Shown: positions 53,291 through 63,930, counted from the first letter of the stretch. The stretch: DNA of 64,000 nucleotides from Albula goreensis (GCA_022829145.1 CM040751.1:1178001-1242000); one strand, 5' to 3'. The notes: generated by a model not told the origin, from the letters alone. A program made the numbers and translations.

Positions 53291-55357
53291 GCCGCCACAC
53301 GTATGATCGCCAGCGCTTTGAGCCGGGACTCCCCACCAAGCACGCCTGCTCGTCGCCCTGACAACCGCCTCTCCGTTACCGTGTCCAATAAACAGGCGGG
53401 CAAGAGCACCAAAGCAGGTACCATCACATGTGTTCTCCCATCTCACTCTATCTTCCTTTTTTCTGTTCATAGCCGTTTTTCCCACACTCTGTTCTGTCTC
53501 CCAAATAAGTCGTCTGAATCCTGTTATACTGAACAGCGCCTCTCGTTTTCTCCTCCCCCCACCATCTCAGTGCTGAGTCGTCCGGCAGACGAGGGCAGCG
53601 GTGTACCGCTGAAGCGTCGGCGCGTGACGGCAGAGATGGAGGGCAAATACATCATCAACATGCCCAAGGGCACCACAGCCCGCACCCGCCGCATCCTGGA
53701 GCAGCAGGCCAGGCGAGGTACGGCGCCCGAACGGCACGGCTTCTGCCGCCACCACCGTCTGACCTTTGTCTGTACCCCTGCCTGACTCCACAATCGTGCC
53801 CAAGCCAACATCGATCCATTGACAGCATTGAGAACGGTGCAGTGATCTAGTGACTTTCATCTTTCGTAAATGTGTTGACCCCAATCTCTTTCCGCATACA
53901 TAGAAATATATGTGCATACATATGGTATATGTTTTGATTATATTTTTATTCGCCTGTTTTTCATTTTCATTGATTTTCATCCATTGATTTGGTCCCATTG
54001 TAGTAATATCATCCGTGCATGTTTTATTGATAGGTCTTGTAGGTCCCATTGTAGTAATTTCTGCCAAATGTGATTTTGTTATGTGCATGTTTTGTTAGGG
54101 CGGAAGTTTTTGCTTTTTATAAACCGAACAAAGAAATACTGATTTAGGTTTTTTGGGGTATGCTCTGGATGAAGGAGCCCTGGCCATTTTGCCAAATGCT
54201 CCCAGGTCTCCAAAGCAGGGCGGAAGCAGGGCTACAGGGTCTCTCTGTCCTTTCAGATGGCCTGTCTGAACTCATGCCTGTGTGTTTATGATGGTGCAGT
54301 ATCACCGTATAACAGCCCGGGGTCAGGCGACTGAAACATTTTGTCGCTCTCTGTCCATCTGTGTTTCAGAAAAGGGCATGAAGCGTACTTCAGTGTTCGA
54401 GAGGCTGGGGGCGGAGTCCAAGGCGGACACCACCACCGGCAGCAAGGTGAGGTGGAAGGCGCGATGCTGACGCGCACGCTGCAGGCACCTGCGCTATGTT
54501 CTGCTTTACTGTGTTATATTCTTCTTTACTCTGCTGCGTTCTGCTTTATTTTGTTGCACTCTGCTTTACTCTGATGCTGTTCTGCTTTGCTGGGCTGCGT
54601 ACTGCTTTTACTCTGCTATATTCTGCTTTGCTGTGCTGCTGTTCTGCTGTACTCTGCTGTGGTCTGCTTTGCTGCTCTGTGTTCTGCTTTATTCTGTTAT
54701 ATTCTGCTGTGCTCTGCTGTGTCCTGCTTTGCTGGGCTGCGTTCTGCTTTGTTCCACCGATGTGTTGAATGGCCTCTCCTCCTCCAGCCCACTGGAGTCT
54801 TCAGCCGGCTCGGCAGGGGTGACGAAGAGGAGGATGAGGAAGAGGGAGCCGAGACCCGAGCTACGCGGAGGGCGGGGGAGGAGGATGGAGCCGAGGAAGA
54901 GGAGAGCGACGGTGAGGGCTCGGTCCTGCAGTACGCCGGCGTCTTAAAACGGCCCCCGCCCTCCCTGAAGAGAGCGCCCGCCTCCTCCAGCCAGCCAGCC
55001 CCCGCCAAAAACGCCCCGGTCACCCTGCGTCGCCTGGGCAGCAAGGCCAAAGCACCCCCCTGCCCCTCCCCGCCGTCCACCACAGCCGCCTCCTCCTCCC
55101 CCGACCGCGCCCCGCCCCCGAAACCCAGCATCCTGCAGAGACTGGGCAAGGTGCCGCCTGCGCAGTCCCCCGGCCCCGCCCCCGGCCCCCAGCCGCCCGA
55201 CACGCAGGACAGCCGGGTGACCAGCACCAGGCCCCGCGCCCTGGCCAGCTCCAAGGTCAGCAGCAGCACCAGCGGCGGGGCGGACTGCGGGGGGGCGCAG
55301 ATGGACAACGCCGGGGCGGTCAGCGTCTTCAAGAGACTGGGAACCAAGAGGACCTAA
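44037..55357 (+). CDS. C19orf47: C19orf47 homologue, SAM-like-domain protein of unknown function
   Basis: Eight exons with GT/AG borders and consistent phase: 44037-44055, 46007-46094, 51338-51452, 52170-52251, 53292-53417, 53571-53717, 54370-54446 and 54788-55357 (TAA). The CDS is 1224 nt, 407 residues. The N-terminus (MASVTTATSEWIQFFKDAGI; exons 1-3, about residues 7-75) is the SAM-like domain, ending DIIAILKHAKQVYRQ. The middle carries SPPSTPARRPDNRLSVTVSN and a basic RRRVTAEMEGKYIINMPKGT block. Two RLG-type repeats (SVFERLGAE, GVFSRLG) recur in the tail (LRRLGSK, LQRLGK, VFKRLGT). Exon 8 is acidic (DEEEDEEEG), then Pro/Ser/Ala-rich and GC-rich. The basic motif suggests nuclear location by inference only; no biochemical role is known to me. 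Intron 2 is about 5.2 kb and full of repeats. Confidence 0.93.
46450..46660 (+). mobile_element. tRNA-derived SINE with an L2-like 3' tail
   Basis: The head GGGGCAGCCTGTAGTCTAGT has an A-box-like GTCTAGTGGCTAAG and a B-box GGTTCAAGCC, the internal polymerase III promoter. A central block (GGGCCCCTGAGCAAGGCCCT) is typical of fish SINEs. The tail AAGTCACTTTGGATAAAAGT, GTCAGCTAAATAAC and TATGTAATGTAA matches the end of L2-like LINEs, including the one ending at 38400. It lies in intron 2 of C19orf47. Confidence 0.88.
47651..47704. repeat. Short-loop hairpin in C19orf47 intron 2 (22-nt arms, 10-nt loop)
   Basis: Arms 47651-47672 (CGCAAGTATGGTCATTGAAG and two more bases) and 47683-47704 pair at 20 of 22 positions plus one G-U pair, leaving one A-C mismatch. 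The loop is CCAGCTCAGT. It looks like a small RNA hairpin or a corrected quasi-palindrome; the stem is shorter than a typical animal pri-miRNA. Confidence 0.7.
48375..48428. repeat. Second short-loop hairpin in C19orf47 intron 2 (22-nt arms, 10-nt loop)
   Basis: Arms 48375-48396 (CTTTCAGAAGAGTATCCATT and two more bases) and 48407-48428 pair at 20 of 22 positions. The loop is CATAAACAGA. Arm and loop lengths equal those of the hairpin at 47651 although the sequences are unrelated. Confidence 0.7.
48605..50584 (-). mobile_element. Tc1-like transposon remnant, minus strand, interrupted by a nested MITE
   Basis: The ends are imperfect inverted repeats (TAGTGATTTGAAAAGG at 48605 and the reverse of TTTTTTCACATCACTG at 50584), with an inner pair (GGGGAGAAAATGAGTACACT near 48750; AGTGTAC-type GGGTGTACTTACTTTTCCCC near 50402). 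On the minus strand, Tc1 transposase pieces are seen: KIVDAHESGRVFKAI near 50190, IMVWACMPS near 49790, TFQHDND near 49670 and a PDLNPIEMLW-type block decayed to RP-NPTEML near 49580. The MITE at 48853-49459 splits the 3' part. Without it the element is about 1.37 kb, normal for the family. It is inactive. Confidence 0.82.
48853..49459. mobile_element. hAT-type MITE nested in the Tc1-like element
   Basis: A 607-bp element starts CAGAGATCTTCAACAGGGGG and ends with the inverted CCTGAAAAAAAAGTTGAAGA then TCTCTG. The CAG start, GGGG-rich subterminal part and an 8-bp target duplication with two differences (TCTTAAAT left, TCTTGCAT right) fit hAT non-autonomous elements. It has no coding capacity. 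Confidence 0.88.
50590..51337. other. Rest of C19orf47 intron 2, nothing recognised
   Basis: Single-copy-looking DNA up to the acceptor at 51336-51337. No exon or repeat is supported. Confidence 0.5.
51607..51636 (+). repeat. (CA)n microsatellite in C19orf47 intron 3
   Basis: About 13 CA units with one CACTCA interruption, 150 nt after the exon 3 donor. Confidence 0.85.
53057..53165 (+). repeat. Alternating GT/GC tract in C19orf47 intron 4
   Basis: GTGCGCATGTGTGCGCGCAC, TTCGCGTGCGTGCGTGCG and TGTGCGCGTGTGTGT stretches give strong purine-pyrimidine alternation with Z-DNA potential, upstream of a (CT)n run. Confidence 0.75.
53240..53286 (+). repeat. (TC)n microsatellite at the 3' end of C19orf47 intron 4
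   Basis: About 23 uninterrupted TC units ending five bases before the acceptor AG at 53290-53291. It serves as the polypyrimidine tract of exon 5, so length changes could alter splicing. Confidence 0.93.
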
Positions 55358-56176
55358 GGCCTTCACCGAAAAAGCACCTCAGTCCCATTCCCACGCACCC
55401 TCCCAACACACCCCCACCGCACTCTGTCTCTCACGCGCACGGACACACTCCCTGTAGAGGAATACGTAATCCTACAGCAGTAAACTGGAGAGCCCAAGAG
55501 TGCATGCCTCCTCACTAGAAATGTGAATATTTCACAGATACCCCGTAGTATTTTGGTAAGGAGCGCGGCTTCTGATACCGAACAGCTGCGCCGGTCAGCT
55601 GTCTTCTTTCCGAGTATGGCCGAAGAGCTTGTTAGAATTGAGTAGCGTAGCGTGATGAACACAAACATTTTCCTGAACAATGATCTGTACCTTTTGAGTA
55701 CACCCACCCCTCCCCGGTCCCTAGTGCTGAAACGTTTTTACACACCCTCTTCTATCCTCCTATGAAGATGGAGAGTTTTTCATGTTTTATTGTTGTTTTT
55801 GGTATTATTATTATTATCGATATGGCATGGCATAAACCAACACAGGGATGCTTGACTAACTCCTCTCTCCCTGTGTCTATTTGTGTTTACCTTGTCAGAA
55901 TACCATAGAAACAGCGCTACTAGATCAGGTGGTCGGAGGTTTGATTCTGGCGTGCATTTCCAGGTCCTCTCCACCGAGAACTCGGAAACAGGTGCACAAA
56001 CAGAGAACCTTCTGAATAATAGAAATCAAAGCATCTTTTCACATAGGTTTTTGAAGACTGAAAAAGCGTTATGGCTACCTGAATCATGTATATCACTGTG
56101 TTCAGATGTGTGCCCGATCTATCAGTTCTGTATCTATGGTGAAGGCACTCCTGTTCACTGATGTCCTTACCCACCC
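55358..56176 (+). other. Start of the C19orf47 3' UTR / intergenic
   Basis: No further exon of C19orf47 is needed: FKRLGTKRT then TAA closes the frame. No AATAAA was found between 55357 and 56900; one lies at 58253-58258. The transcript end is unknown. Confidence 0.4.
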
Positions 56177-56649
56177 GTGCTCTCTGTAGAGACTGGTAAT
56201 AGCGTGCCCGCTGGCGCTACCGCCCCTCTGTGCCTGCTGCAATTCGGGCGCGCGCCCCCTGGACCTGCGGCGAAGACCCGGGAAGCCGACGATCCTCAGT
56301 CAGCCCGCTTTCCGAAAAGGGACCCAAGTCACCGTCGACCCAGTCGCGCTGGAGCGTCGTTTTACCTCAGCCCGCCCTTTCCGCACAAGTCCGCACGGTC
56401 GCCCTCACCTCCAGCTGCTCCGTCGCAGGACCCCCTCCTGGCCGGGCCTGTTGCCATGGTGAGCGGGACAGCTTCAGTTCTCCAGCCAATGCGTTTGAGA
56501 TGAGAGGGGCCAGTCGCGCTTGTCCTACCCGTCAACCGCATCCTCATCCAGAGACACAAATCTGCCTTGTTTCCTGGTCTTCACCGCGCCCTTCTCCACG
56601 AGCACCTCCTCGGATCAGAACCGGTGACTTTCACGGGCCTGCAGACTGA
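56177..56649 (+). other. GC-rich island with open frames, possible unassigned exon or 3' UTR
   Basis: A sharp GC- and CpG-rich block follows an acceptor-like CTCTCTGTAG at 56181-56190. One frame stays open from 56177 to 56503, with a donor-like CCATG/GTGAGCGG at about 56459. Another frame is open from 56230 to 56649. The products are Pro/Ser/Arg-rich and match no family I recognise. It may be part of the C19orf47 3' UTR, an exon of an unknown transcript, or a CpG island. Confidence 0.3.
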
Positions 56650-57177
56650 CTCTCTACTGTACTGTTCCGTGATCCGATTTCAGATTTTTGTATTTTAATT
56701 TGATTTTTTTAACTGTAATGCTACACAGGACCTTTGCTACAACTGTTATGAATTGCAGCGTGGGGGAAAAAAGTTGTTTAGCAGGGTACAATGTTTTAAA
56801 GATGTAATGGAACAAGACATCATGTCTTGAAGTGTTCTTGACGAAAAAAAAAGGGGAAACACTGACTCACTTGCCTGGGTTTTGTTTTTTTTTCTTTCAC
56901 ACTCTTTTCACACAATTTGCACCAATTCTATACAGAGTGAAAGGTTTGGCAGTTATCCAGTAGAAATAGTGATGCAAACTTCACTTGTTTTCCATGGCTA
57001 CGGAACTACCAAAGCTCATACACAGCTCCAGTGTACAGTGTCATTGTTACAGCTCACAGTGTCTCTTCTGTATTTAAAAAGACACGGCATTAGTTACGCA
57101 TTGATAATGAGACTACTGCGACTGGTTTTTTTTTATCATGATTAGATTCCCCTACATATACTATGGTGGTTAGTTTG

Positions 57178-57178
57178 G

Positions 57179-57261
<83 letters not shown>

Positions 57262-57284
57262 TGTGTGTGTGAGAGAGAGAGAGA

Positions 57285-57321
<37 letters not shown>

Positions 57322-57392
57322 TGTGTGTGTGTGTGTGAGAGAGAGAGTGTGTGTGTTTGTGTGAGAGAGAGAGTGTGAGTGAGAGAGAGTGT
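57178..57392 (+). repeat. (GT)n/(GA)n compound microsatellite
   Basis: About 36 GT units, then alternating blocks of GAGAGA and GTGTGT to 57392. It makes false Cys/Val- and Ser/His-rich frames on both strands. Confidence 0.95.
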
Positions 57393-57854
57393 GGTTATTC
57401 TGAGGTAGTGATTCTGCTGCTCACCCTTTGCTTCACCTTCACCTGTGTTGGCAGGACAAAGTTGCGTTGTCATACAGAGACGTGCATCAGAAATGTTAGC
57501 GGGTGCATAGCTGCAGGATGGTGTATGTCAAGGAGAACGGAGTCCGCCAGCCTGGATCCCACACATAACCTGCAGCACGGCTGATCCGGGTCCTCAAATC
57601 TGCGGCCTGCAGCGTAGGAGTGAGGGAAGCGTGTGTCATCGCGCTATCGGTCACAAAGCACGAGGAAGGCCAGCGGATCTTTAAGAAGTTACACTGTTAC
57701 GCAAAAGCTGTACTGCTCACTGGGCTTACCTGCCACATCTCTGCACATGACAGACAGGGATCACAGAGTGGGGTCAGTAAGCTGTGCTTCGTAATTCGTT
57801 TCTTTACAGCCAGCTTCACACCAGTATGGGAATATGCTTCTTCATAAAAGCATG

Positions 57855-58145
57855 TCAATGAGAACAGGCCATTTGGCTAAAGTAAGCTTGCCATTTCAAC
57901 TAAAGAATATTCAAGACTTCAGTTATGGCCTTGAACACAGTAAAGCTTCAACTACATGGCCTGGCAGCCTGTTCCATGTGTTGGTAACTCTGTGTGTGTG
58001 AAATAATACTTCGTCATATCGGTGTGGAACTTGTTTTTAACTAGTTTCCGTTCATTTCCCATTGTTCGACTGAATGAACTCACCTAAACTCACCCTCACA
58101 TTTTTGGAACTCAGCCTCGGGCAGGTAGTTGTTTCTGGTTAAGAT
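57855..58145 (+). repeat. Fragment of a dispersed repeat
   Basis: ATGAGAACAGGCCATTTGGC, CAGCCTGTTCCATGTGTTGG, TAACTCTGTGTGTGTGAAAT and TTTAACTAGTTTCCGTTCAT appear in the order I remember from an old repeat in fish and other vertebrates, probably the 3' part of a LINE. The family is not certain. Confidence 0.45.
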
Positions 58146-59690
58146 TTAATGATTTGAAGCACCGTGTGTTTACTGGGGTAGCATGATTTCAACATTATGG
58201 AGATATACACAGAGTATAGCTGATATGAAGGAGACATCCACTGAAATGTAGAAATAAACAGTCAAAACAAAGGATAATGAGGTTGTGTACATTTCACTCC
58301 GAAGAAATGTCAAAGTTTATTGTTGCCTTGAAACAATCGAGTGTTTTGTGGACAGTTAAATATTGATTGGTCAGGGAATTAATCTTTCTAATTTAAGACA
58401 GAACAGTCCCAAGATCCCTTGCCAATTACCACACTATGTTCTACTCATTTGTTAGCTGTTCTAACCTTTGCTCTTTTTTACAATCAATTTCAATTCTGGC
58501 TGTGTAGAGAGAGCTTTTCCTTGTTTTCCTTGCCAGATCAAAAATTATTTTGATAAAAGAATGAGATTTTGTGGATTTAAGGCAACATGGGCTTACTAGA
58601 GAAACTCTGATCATAGGTGCTCAACACTGGCGAATACTTTTATACTTGTTAGTCAACAGAGGACCACAGACATATTTTATATTTTACTAAACCTTGTGTT
58701 CCTGACAGTAACCATCCTGCTCCAAGTGGTTTACTTAAACTACAACACAGTCTTGATCCCAAATGCCGGAGGGCGTCTGGAAAGGGAATTCGGTTCGTGA
58801 TATTTATTTCTCCTGAAATATGATTAGTCCTGCATAGTTTTAGACAGTTTTGTTTTCGGTCTGTGTTTGAGTTTGTTTGAATAACTGTAGAACTGTTGGC
58901 ACTGTTATAAAACCCAAACCAAGCGGCGGTGGTGTGGGCGCACTCTAATGTCCAGACAACACTTACACCCTCTGAAAGCGCTTACACAACTAATGTTTTT
59001 GTAATACATGAATTTCTGTCGATTTCTGAATCCTTTGCTGTCTTTTATAAAGCGACCCCAACATCTAGAGTTCAGCTTGTTCCGCGAAATGTTTCCGACG
59101 CCTACTGCTGTTTATCTACACGAAGCCTGCCTATTCTATTTTCTCCCTCGTTCTGCCCTTTCCCAACGCTGTTATTACTTTCATACTTTTCCCATGCTCT
59201 TTTCTTCAATTTTTCCTGTCTGCCCTAGTTCTAGATAGACCCGAGGAAAAAATCTTTAAAATATTTCTAAGATGTATCGTTATAAATATTAAATCATTAG
59301 AAATATATGAAAAGTAAAATATGTTCTATATATGTATATTAATTCCTCTAGTTTGAATCAACCTAACAACACTATGCTTCACAAGGTCACAGAGAAAATT
59401 GACACAGCAATGGTGAAGCTACTCACGGATCACATAATAAGCATGTTTTAATAGCAGATATAGGTCCTCCATACTCAGAATGCCCTACTGTACAAATGCA
59501 AAATTTGTAGAAGAAACACAACAGATGTATGACTTGCCCGCCACATTTATTTGTAAGCCATCTAATATGTCAACTTCTCCTCAGTGTCTGATTATATTTT
59601 ATGAAAATATGTTGTATCTCTCCAGACTTTCGATGCCGAAGCACCACCGTACCATTGCTGTGTAAGGTTTTGGCACCACGGTGTGCAAAT
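58146..59690. other. Intergenic stretch before ttc9b, nothing recognised
   Basis: AT-rich DNA. Short open frames at 58929-59238 and 59480-59665 match nothing known. Confidence 0.5.
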
Positions 59691-59768
59691 CTATTGACAC
59701 AACGGTCGTGATGCAGCAGGACGACACGAACACCGTACTCCCACAATGCAGCGCGAGCTAAGGCTAAG

Positions 59769-59789
59769 TTCGCTGTCTGTGGTGCTGAA
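59769..59789 (-). promoter_or_regulatory. RE1/NRSE silencer (REST binding site) upstream of ttc9b
   Basis: On the minus strand the site reads TTCAGCACCACAGACAGCGA plus A. It agrees with the RE1 consensus TTCAGCACCACGGACAGCGC plus C at 18 of 21 positions, including both key halves (TTCAGCACC and GACAG). It lies about 380 bp before the ttc9b start codon. REST represses neuronal genes outside neurons, which suits a brain-type TTC9 paralogue. Confidence 0.8.
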
Positions 59790-60166
59790 GCTGCGCGTGC
59801 CGGCGGCTCGAACGCAAATAAGGAGAGTACAATCCGGAGAGCCTCTTTTACCCAGCGTCACTCTGCAAAACCACAGAGCAAGGGAAGACAGGGACAAAAG
59901 CGCAATACAGGGGGAAAGGCAATACAACATAGCTTATCGTTTTCCTTTTTTATCGAATCAGAATAGTACAAATGTATTGCTTTTTATAAAGATTTATTTT
60001 GTCTTATTTTAGTGCGAGCTTTCATTCCTCGATTTTGTTTCGCTAAATTTTGAAACCCGCTTGCATCGCATCCTTTATGCACAGCACGCTGCTCCATTCC
60101 TCCCAAGGAAAACAGGCATTCGTGTCGGAACAGCATGGCCTGCTGTTGTCGCGCGCACTAAGAGAT

Positions 60167-60554
60167 ATGGAAGCGAAGCAGCAATTAAAGAGCTTAAAGA
60201 GCTACCCGGAGGCGGGCGGTCGGAGCCTGGCAGCGGCAGCGGGTGCAGACGTTGGCGGCGGCGGAGGTGGAGGCATCGGGTACCGTGCAGGTGCGGCGGA
60301 GCTGGAGATGGAAGCGAAAATACAGAAAGCGGTGGACTTTAAGCTGGAGGGCCACCGCTGCTACAAGGAGAAGAAATTCCGGGAAGCAATAGGGAAGTAC
60401 CACCGGGCTCTGCTCCAGCTGAAGGGGGCTCATGTAGCTGAAGGGACCACGGGCTCCGAGGTTAACTTACTGAATCAAGCCGTAGTCCGTCTGACCGAGG
60501 ATCAGCGAAGAGCAGTCGAGAGCACAGAGATCGAATGCTACGACAGTCTGACTG
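60167..60554 (+). CDS. ttc9b: Tetratricopeptide repeat protein 9B, exon 1 (partial)
   Basis: TTC9 proteins are small TPR adaptors; TTC9B is mainly neuronal in mammals and its biochemical role is poorly known. Exon 1 encodes the first TPR helices: IQKAVDFKLEGHRCYKEKKF, REAIGKYHRALLQLKGAH, then LTEDQRRAVESTEIECYDSL, ending in phase 1 at a strong donor (ACTG/GTAAGT, 60554). These blocks match TTC9B closely. The N-terminus has a Gly/Ala-rich low-complexity stretch, as in mammals. The start was set at 60167 (MEAKQQLKSL); in-frame ATGs at 60077 and 60308 are alternatives. The next exon, expected to start with CLLQ, was not found before the window end, so intron 1 exceeds 3.4 kb. Ttc9 or ttc9c are less likely because of the EGHRCYKEKKF and VESTEIECYDSL wording and the 19q13.2 neighbour C19orf47. 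Confidence 0.9.
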
Positions 60555-61880
60555 GTAAGTCTTTATGCGTGTGTATGTTGGCCTTCATGTTTGACCTCCG
60601 GTGGCTAAGCGAACCCGGTGAAGTCCTGGACCAAGAAACCTCAGTGTCATTGTTCGTTCCGGTAGAGCGGTCCGAGGGGGGAGATGAGCCGAGAAAGATC
60701 GTGTCAGCGCTCGGTGTAGGCCGCCGCTGTGTTCTTAGTATTTTCTGGGGTATAATTACTCAAATCATGCGCTACACGAATAATGAGATTGCGTTGTCCT
60801 GAGCAGCAAAGGACAGACACTGGAGCAAATTGGTTATTATCTTTCAGTCGGAGATCTTTATTAGATAGGAGATCTGTTCGGCTTGATTTACCCTTTAGCA
60901 GTTTGTTCTGAACCCTCCTCTCTAGCACATTATTCTGCATTCAAGCACTCACTAGCTTTTTGGCTTTTTCTGGTTCTTTTGGAGAGGGGGTACAGGCGGA
61001 GGATGGGGTTTACAGTTTGGTTTTATCGTTTTTCACTCGATTTACGCTCTTTCTTTTTCATCCTCACTTACTTTTGCGCATGTCTGACCTTAATATTCTC
61101 TTAATATGTTCTCCCCAAAGTATTTGCTCGCGCAGGGAGACTCCGTGACGAGCTACTGTCAGATGTACCCGCGTTGCCTGCTGGTCATGTGATCGCCTGG
61201 GGGCGTTCTTTTCAGATAACAGTGGCTCAAACCCATCACCACACGCAAAGTTCTAACAGTATAACACAGTGAGGAACAATGGGATAGCGTGGAGCACACT
61301 GAGCACCGAACCTGTAAGAAGGGGTAAGGTATCAGCTTTATTTTTTAGTGAAACATTCTCACAGAGGTTAGCCATCAGAAAAGAATTGTTCTTCAAAGGC
61401 TTGTTGTGTTAATAAGCGCCCCCCAGAGTCTGAAAGTCTCTGGTTCTCAATGGGATGTATTTTACAGTGCAGAAAAATTGGCCTTCAGTAGAGTTAATGT
61501 GTCATGGAGGCTCTAAGATGTTTTGTGTTGCTGCTGCATTGTACCTGTCTGTTGCGGTAGGGTGCAAAAGCAGTGTGAAGGTGGGTTGTATTCCCAGACC
61601 GTGGTTTTGCTTTTTGGGTGGGGGGTTCTCAGACTGGTGTTCATGGGACATTGCAGTCGGGCTGGAACAGCACATCAGGATGTTCGGCCCAGTTTGGAGG
61701 CACACAGCAGTTCACTACAGCACTCTGGAGTTTCTGTTTATCTCAGCAGCTGTAATGAACTGTAGAGTGAGGAGGAAATGTGAGTGTGTATGTGTGTGTA
61801 GATGCCTGTATGCATGTGCATATGTCGCTGCGGAAACGTCATTGTTTGACAAGTTTTTAGAGAGCCTGATGAGTGCTCCT
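60555..61880 (+). other. ttc9b intron 1, first part
   Basis: The open frame of exon 1 runs on to 60802, but the donor at 60555 and loss of TPR similarity show it is intronic. Nothing else was recognised to 61880. Confidence 0.6.
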
Positions 61881-61884
61881 CTCA

Positions 61885-62210
61885 GGGGCAGGAGGAGAGT
61901 GTGAACTGAGAGGAGCAGGAGGAGAGGGTGCTGAGAGGAGCAGGAGGAGAGCACACTGAGAGGAGCAGGAGGAGAGGGTGCTGAGAGGAGCAGGAGGAGA
62001 GCACACAGGAGGAGAGTGTGCTGAGAGGAGCAGGAGGAGAGCACACTGAGAGGAGCAGGAGGAGAGTGTGCTGAGAGGAGCAGGAGGGAGCACACTGAGA
62101 GGAGCAGGAGGGGAGGGAGCTGAGAGGAGCAGGAGGGGAGAGTGCTGAGAGGAGCAAGAGGAGAGCACACTGAGAGGAGCAGTAGGAGAAGGTGCTGAGG
62201 GAAGGAGAGG
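61885..62210 (+). repeat. About 26-bp purine-rich minisatellite in ttc9b intron 1
   Basis: About 12 copies of a unit containing CTGAGAGGAGCAGGAGGAGA, alternating between GCACA and GGGTG endings. The alternation suggests a two-unit higher-order repeat of about 52 bp. Confidence 0.9.
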
Positions 62211-62957
62211 GAAATAAATGATGGTCTGTTGCCTGGATGTGAGAGTGTGAGTGCTTCAGAGAGAGATAAAAGAGGTGAAAGATGAAGGAGGCTAAAGCAA
62301 TAAGGCAGAGATCACAGAGTGTCCCCTGAATCTGTCCGCCAAGCACGGCACCCAAACAAACAGCCCATTTCTGTCATTATTTCATCATTTTGTCATTATT
62401 TTGTAATTTATTTACTCCCATTATCTTTGTCTCCCAAGAGGAATGGTGTGATTTTTTTCTAAGTGGGTTACCCTCCCCTTCCCTTTTCAGGCCAGCACAG
62501 TTTGAGATTCAGCACAACACATGGCCCTGTCCAGTCAGTACTGCAACTTTTTGGGCTCCATCAGCTGTTTAATGATGTTAATCTATCGATTAATCCTGCC
62601 ACCCATAGCAAAGCAGCCAAGCAGGGAACTGACTGTAGTCCTGGTCTCTTTATTTCACATTAAACACACTGAATGGGGGTGTTCATACTGTGATATATTC
62701 TGAGAGATATGTGACTACATCAAAGACTTCGGCCAGTCGTGTTTGTATGTGTGTGTGTTTATTGATGTCTATGTGTGTGCATGTGAGTGTGTGTGGTGCA
62801 CAGGTCTTATTAACATGTAAAACACCCAGTAAATATGGCCCATGAATTATTCAATATTCCATTGTTGTTGTATGGTGGCAGGATGCCATTTATATGGTGT
62901 TTTTCACAAATCAGAATGTTCAGTGCTGGGAATGCCATCACTATTCATTGTGCAACA

Positions 62958-63188
62958 CAAAGACAGCACACACAAAGACAGCACATACAAGACAACACAC
63001 ACAAGACAACACACACAAAGACACACACACAAAGACAACACACACAAAGACAGCGCACACAAAGACAACACACACACACACAAAGACAACACACACAAAG
63101 ACAGAACACACAAAGACAGCACACACAAGACAACACACACAAAGACAACACACAAGACAACACACACAAAGACAACACACACAAAGGC
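62958..63188 (+). repeat. ACACACAAAGACAAC-type short tandem repeat
   Basis: About 15 imperfect copies of a 13-17-bp unit (CACACACAAAGACAACA with CAGCA and GAACA variants). All six frames stay open through it and encode His/Thr/Lys or Cys/Val repeats of no biological meaning. Confidence 0.92.
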
Positions 63189-63654
63189 AAGTAAACATTA
63201 AGAAGGCTTGACTTCTTGCTGAAATTCATCCAGTGACTAAATTAATGCCAGGGCAAAAATGGTGTTCCTGTGCTGTGCCCATTAAGGGACAGTTCTCTGT
63301 ATTACCCGCTGTTTTGCTTCATCATTTGTGGTCCTGACATTCAGTTAGTCTGTCCATCTACTAACCGAAATCATTCACCTGCTAGTAACAGATATGAGTT
63401 CATTTCTGTAATGTATGCTTACTGGTAGTGGTTATATTTTATTATATACAACCAACTATGTTTTCTTTTGCCAGTGATTTGCTGGTGTTTTCCTGTGTGG
63501 AGGAAAGCAGAGATAATATGGGATTCATTGCTGATCCACTGCCGCGCTGGCCTTATCACAAACCTCAAAGCCCCAGAGATGAAAGGAAAACACCAAACCC
63601 TCCTTTTTAATGCGCTGCCAAAAAAACCATCGCGTGGAGCAGGAGCCGCAAGAA

Positions 63655-63930
63655 CACAGCACAGCAGGAGAGGGAGGAGGAGAGGGGAGGAAGCTGGAGG
63701 AGAGAGGGAGAGTCGAGCGGTTGGGGGGAGGAGAGAGAAGGAGAGAAAGACGACAGAAAAGAGAGGGAGCGGAAAAAGGTGAATGGACACAATAAGGATA
63801 GGGTGGAGAGGGAGGAGATGAGGAAGAGGATAGAAAATGGTACAGCAGGACAGGCAAGGAGAGGAGAAGAAGAAGAAGAAGAGGAGGATAGAGACTGAGA
63901 GCGGGTGGAGGGGAGAGAGATGATGAGGGG
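63655..63930 (+). repeat. Long polypurine tract
   Basis: Almost pure A/G over about 270 bp (GGAGAGGGAGGAGGAGAGGG and AGAAGAAGAAGAAGAGGAGG among others) with few interruptions. It could form triplex DNA and lies near the window end within the presumed ttc9b intron. Confidence 0.85.

Noticed and set aside
53303..53785. 160-codon frame across C19orf47 exons 5-6
   Set aside because: It reads through the intron 53418-53570. The true protein is spliced there, as the conserved blocks on both sides show.
57090..57473. Ser/His/Thr-rich minus-strand open frame
   Set aside because: Translation of the GT/GA microsatellite.
60555..60802. Extension of the ttc9b open frame past 60554
   Set aside because: A strong GTAAGT donor and loss of TTC9 similarity show this is intron read-through.
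61715..62355. Leu/Ser/Cys-rich minus-strand frames up to 157 codons
   Set aside because: Translation of the 26-bp purine-rich minisatellite in the ttc9b intron.
62835..63229. Overlapping long open frames on both strands
   Set aside because: All are readings of the ACACACAAAGAC tandem repeat.
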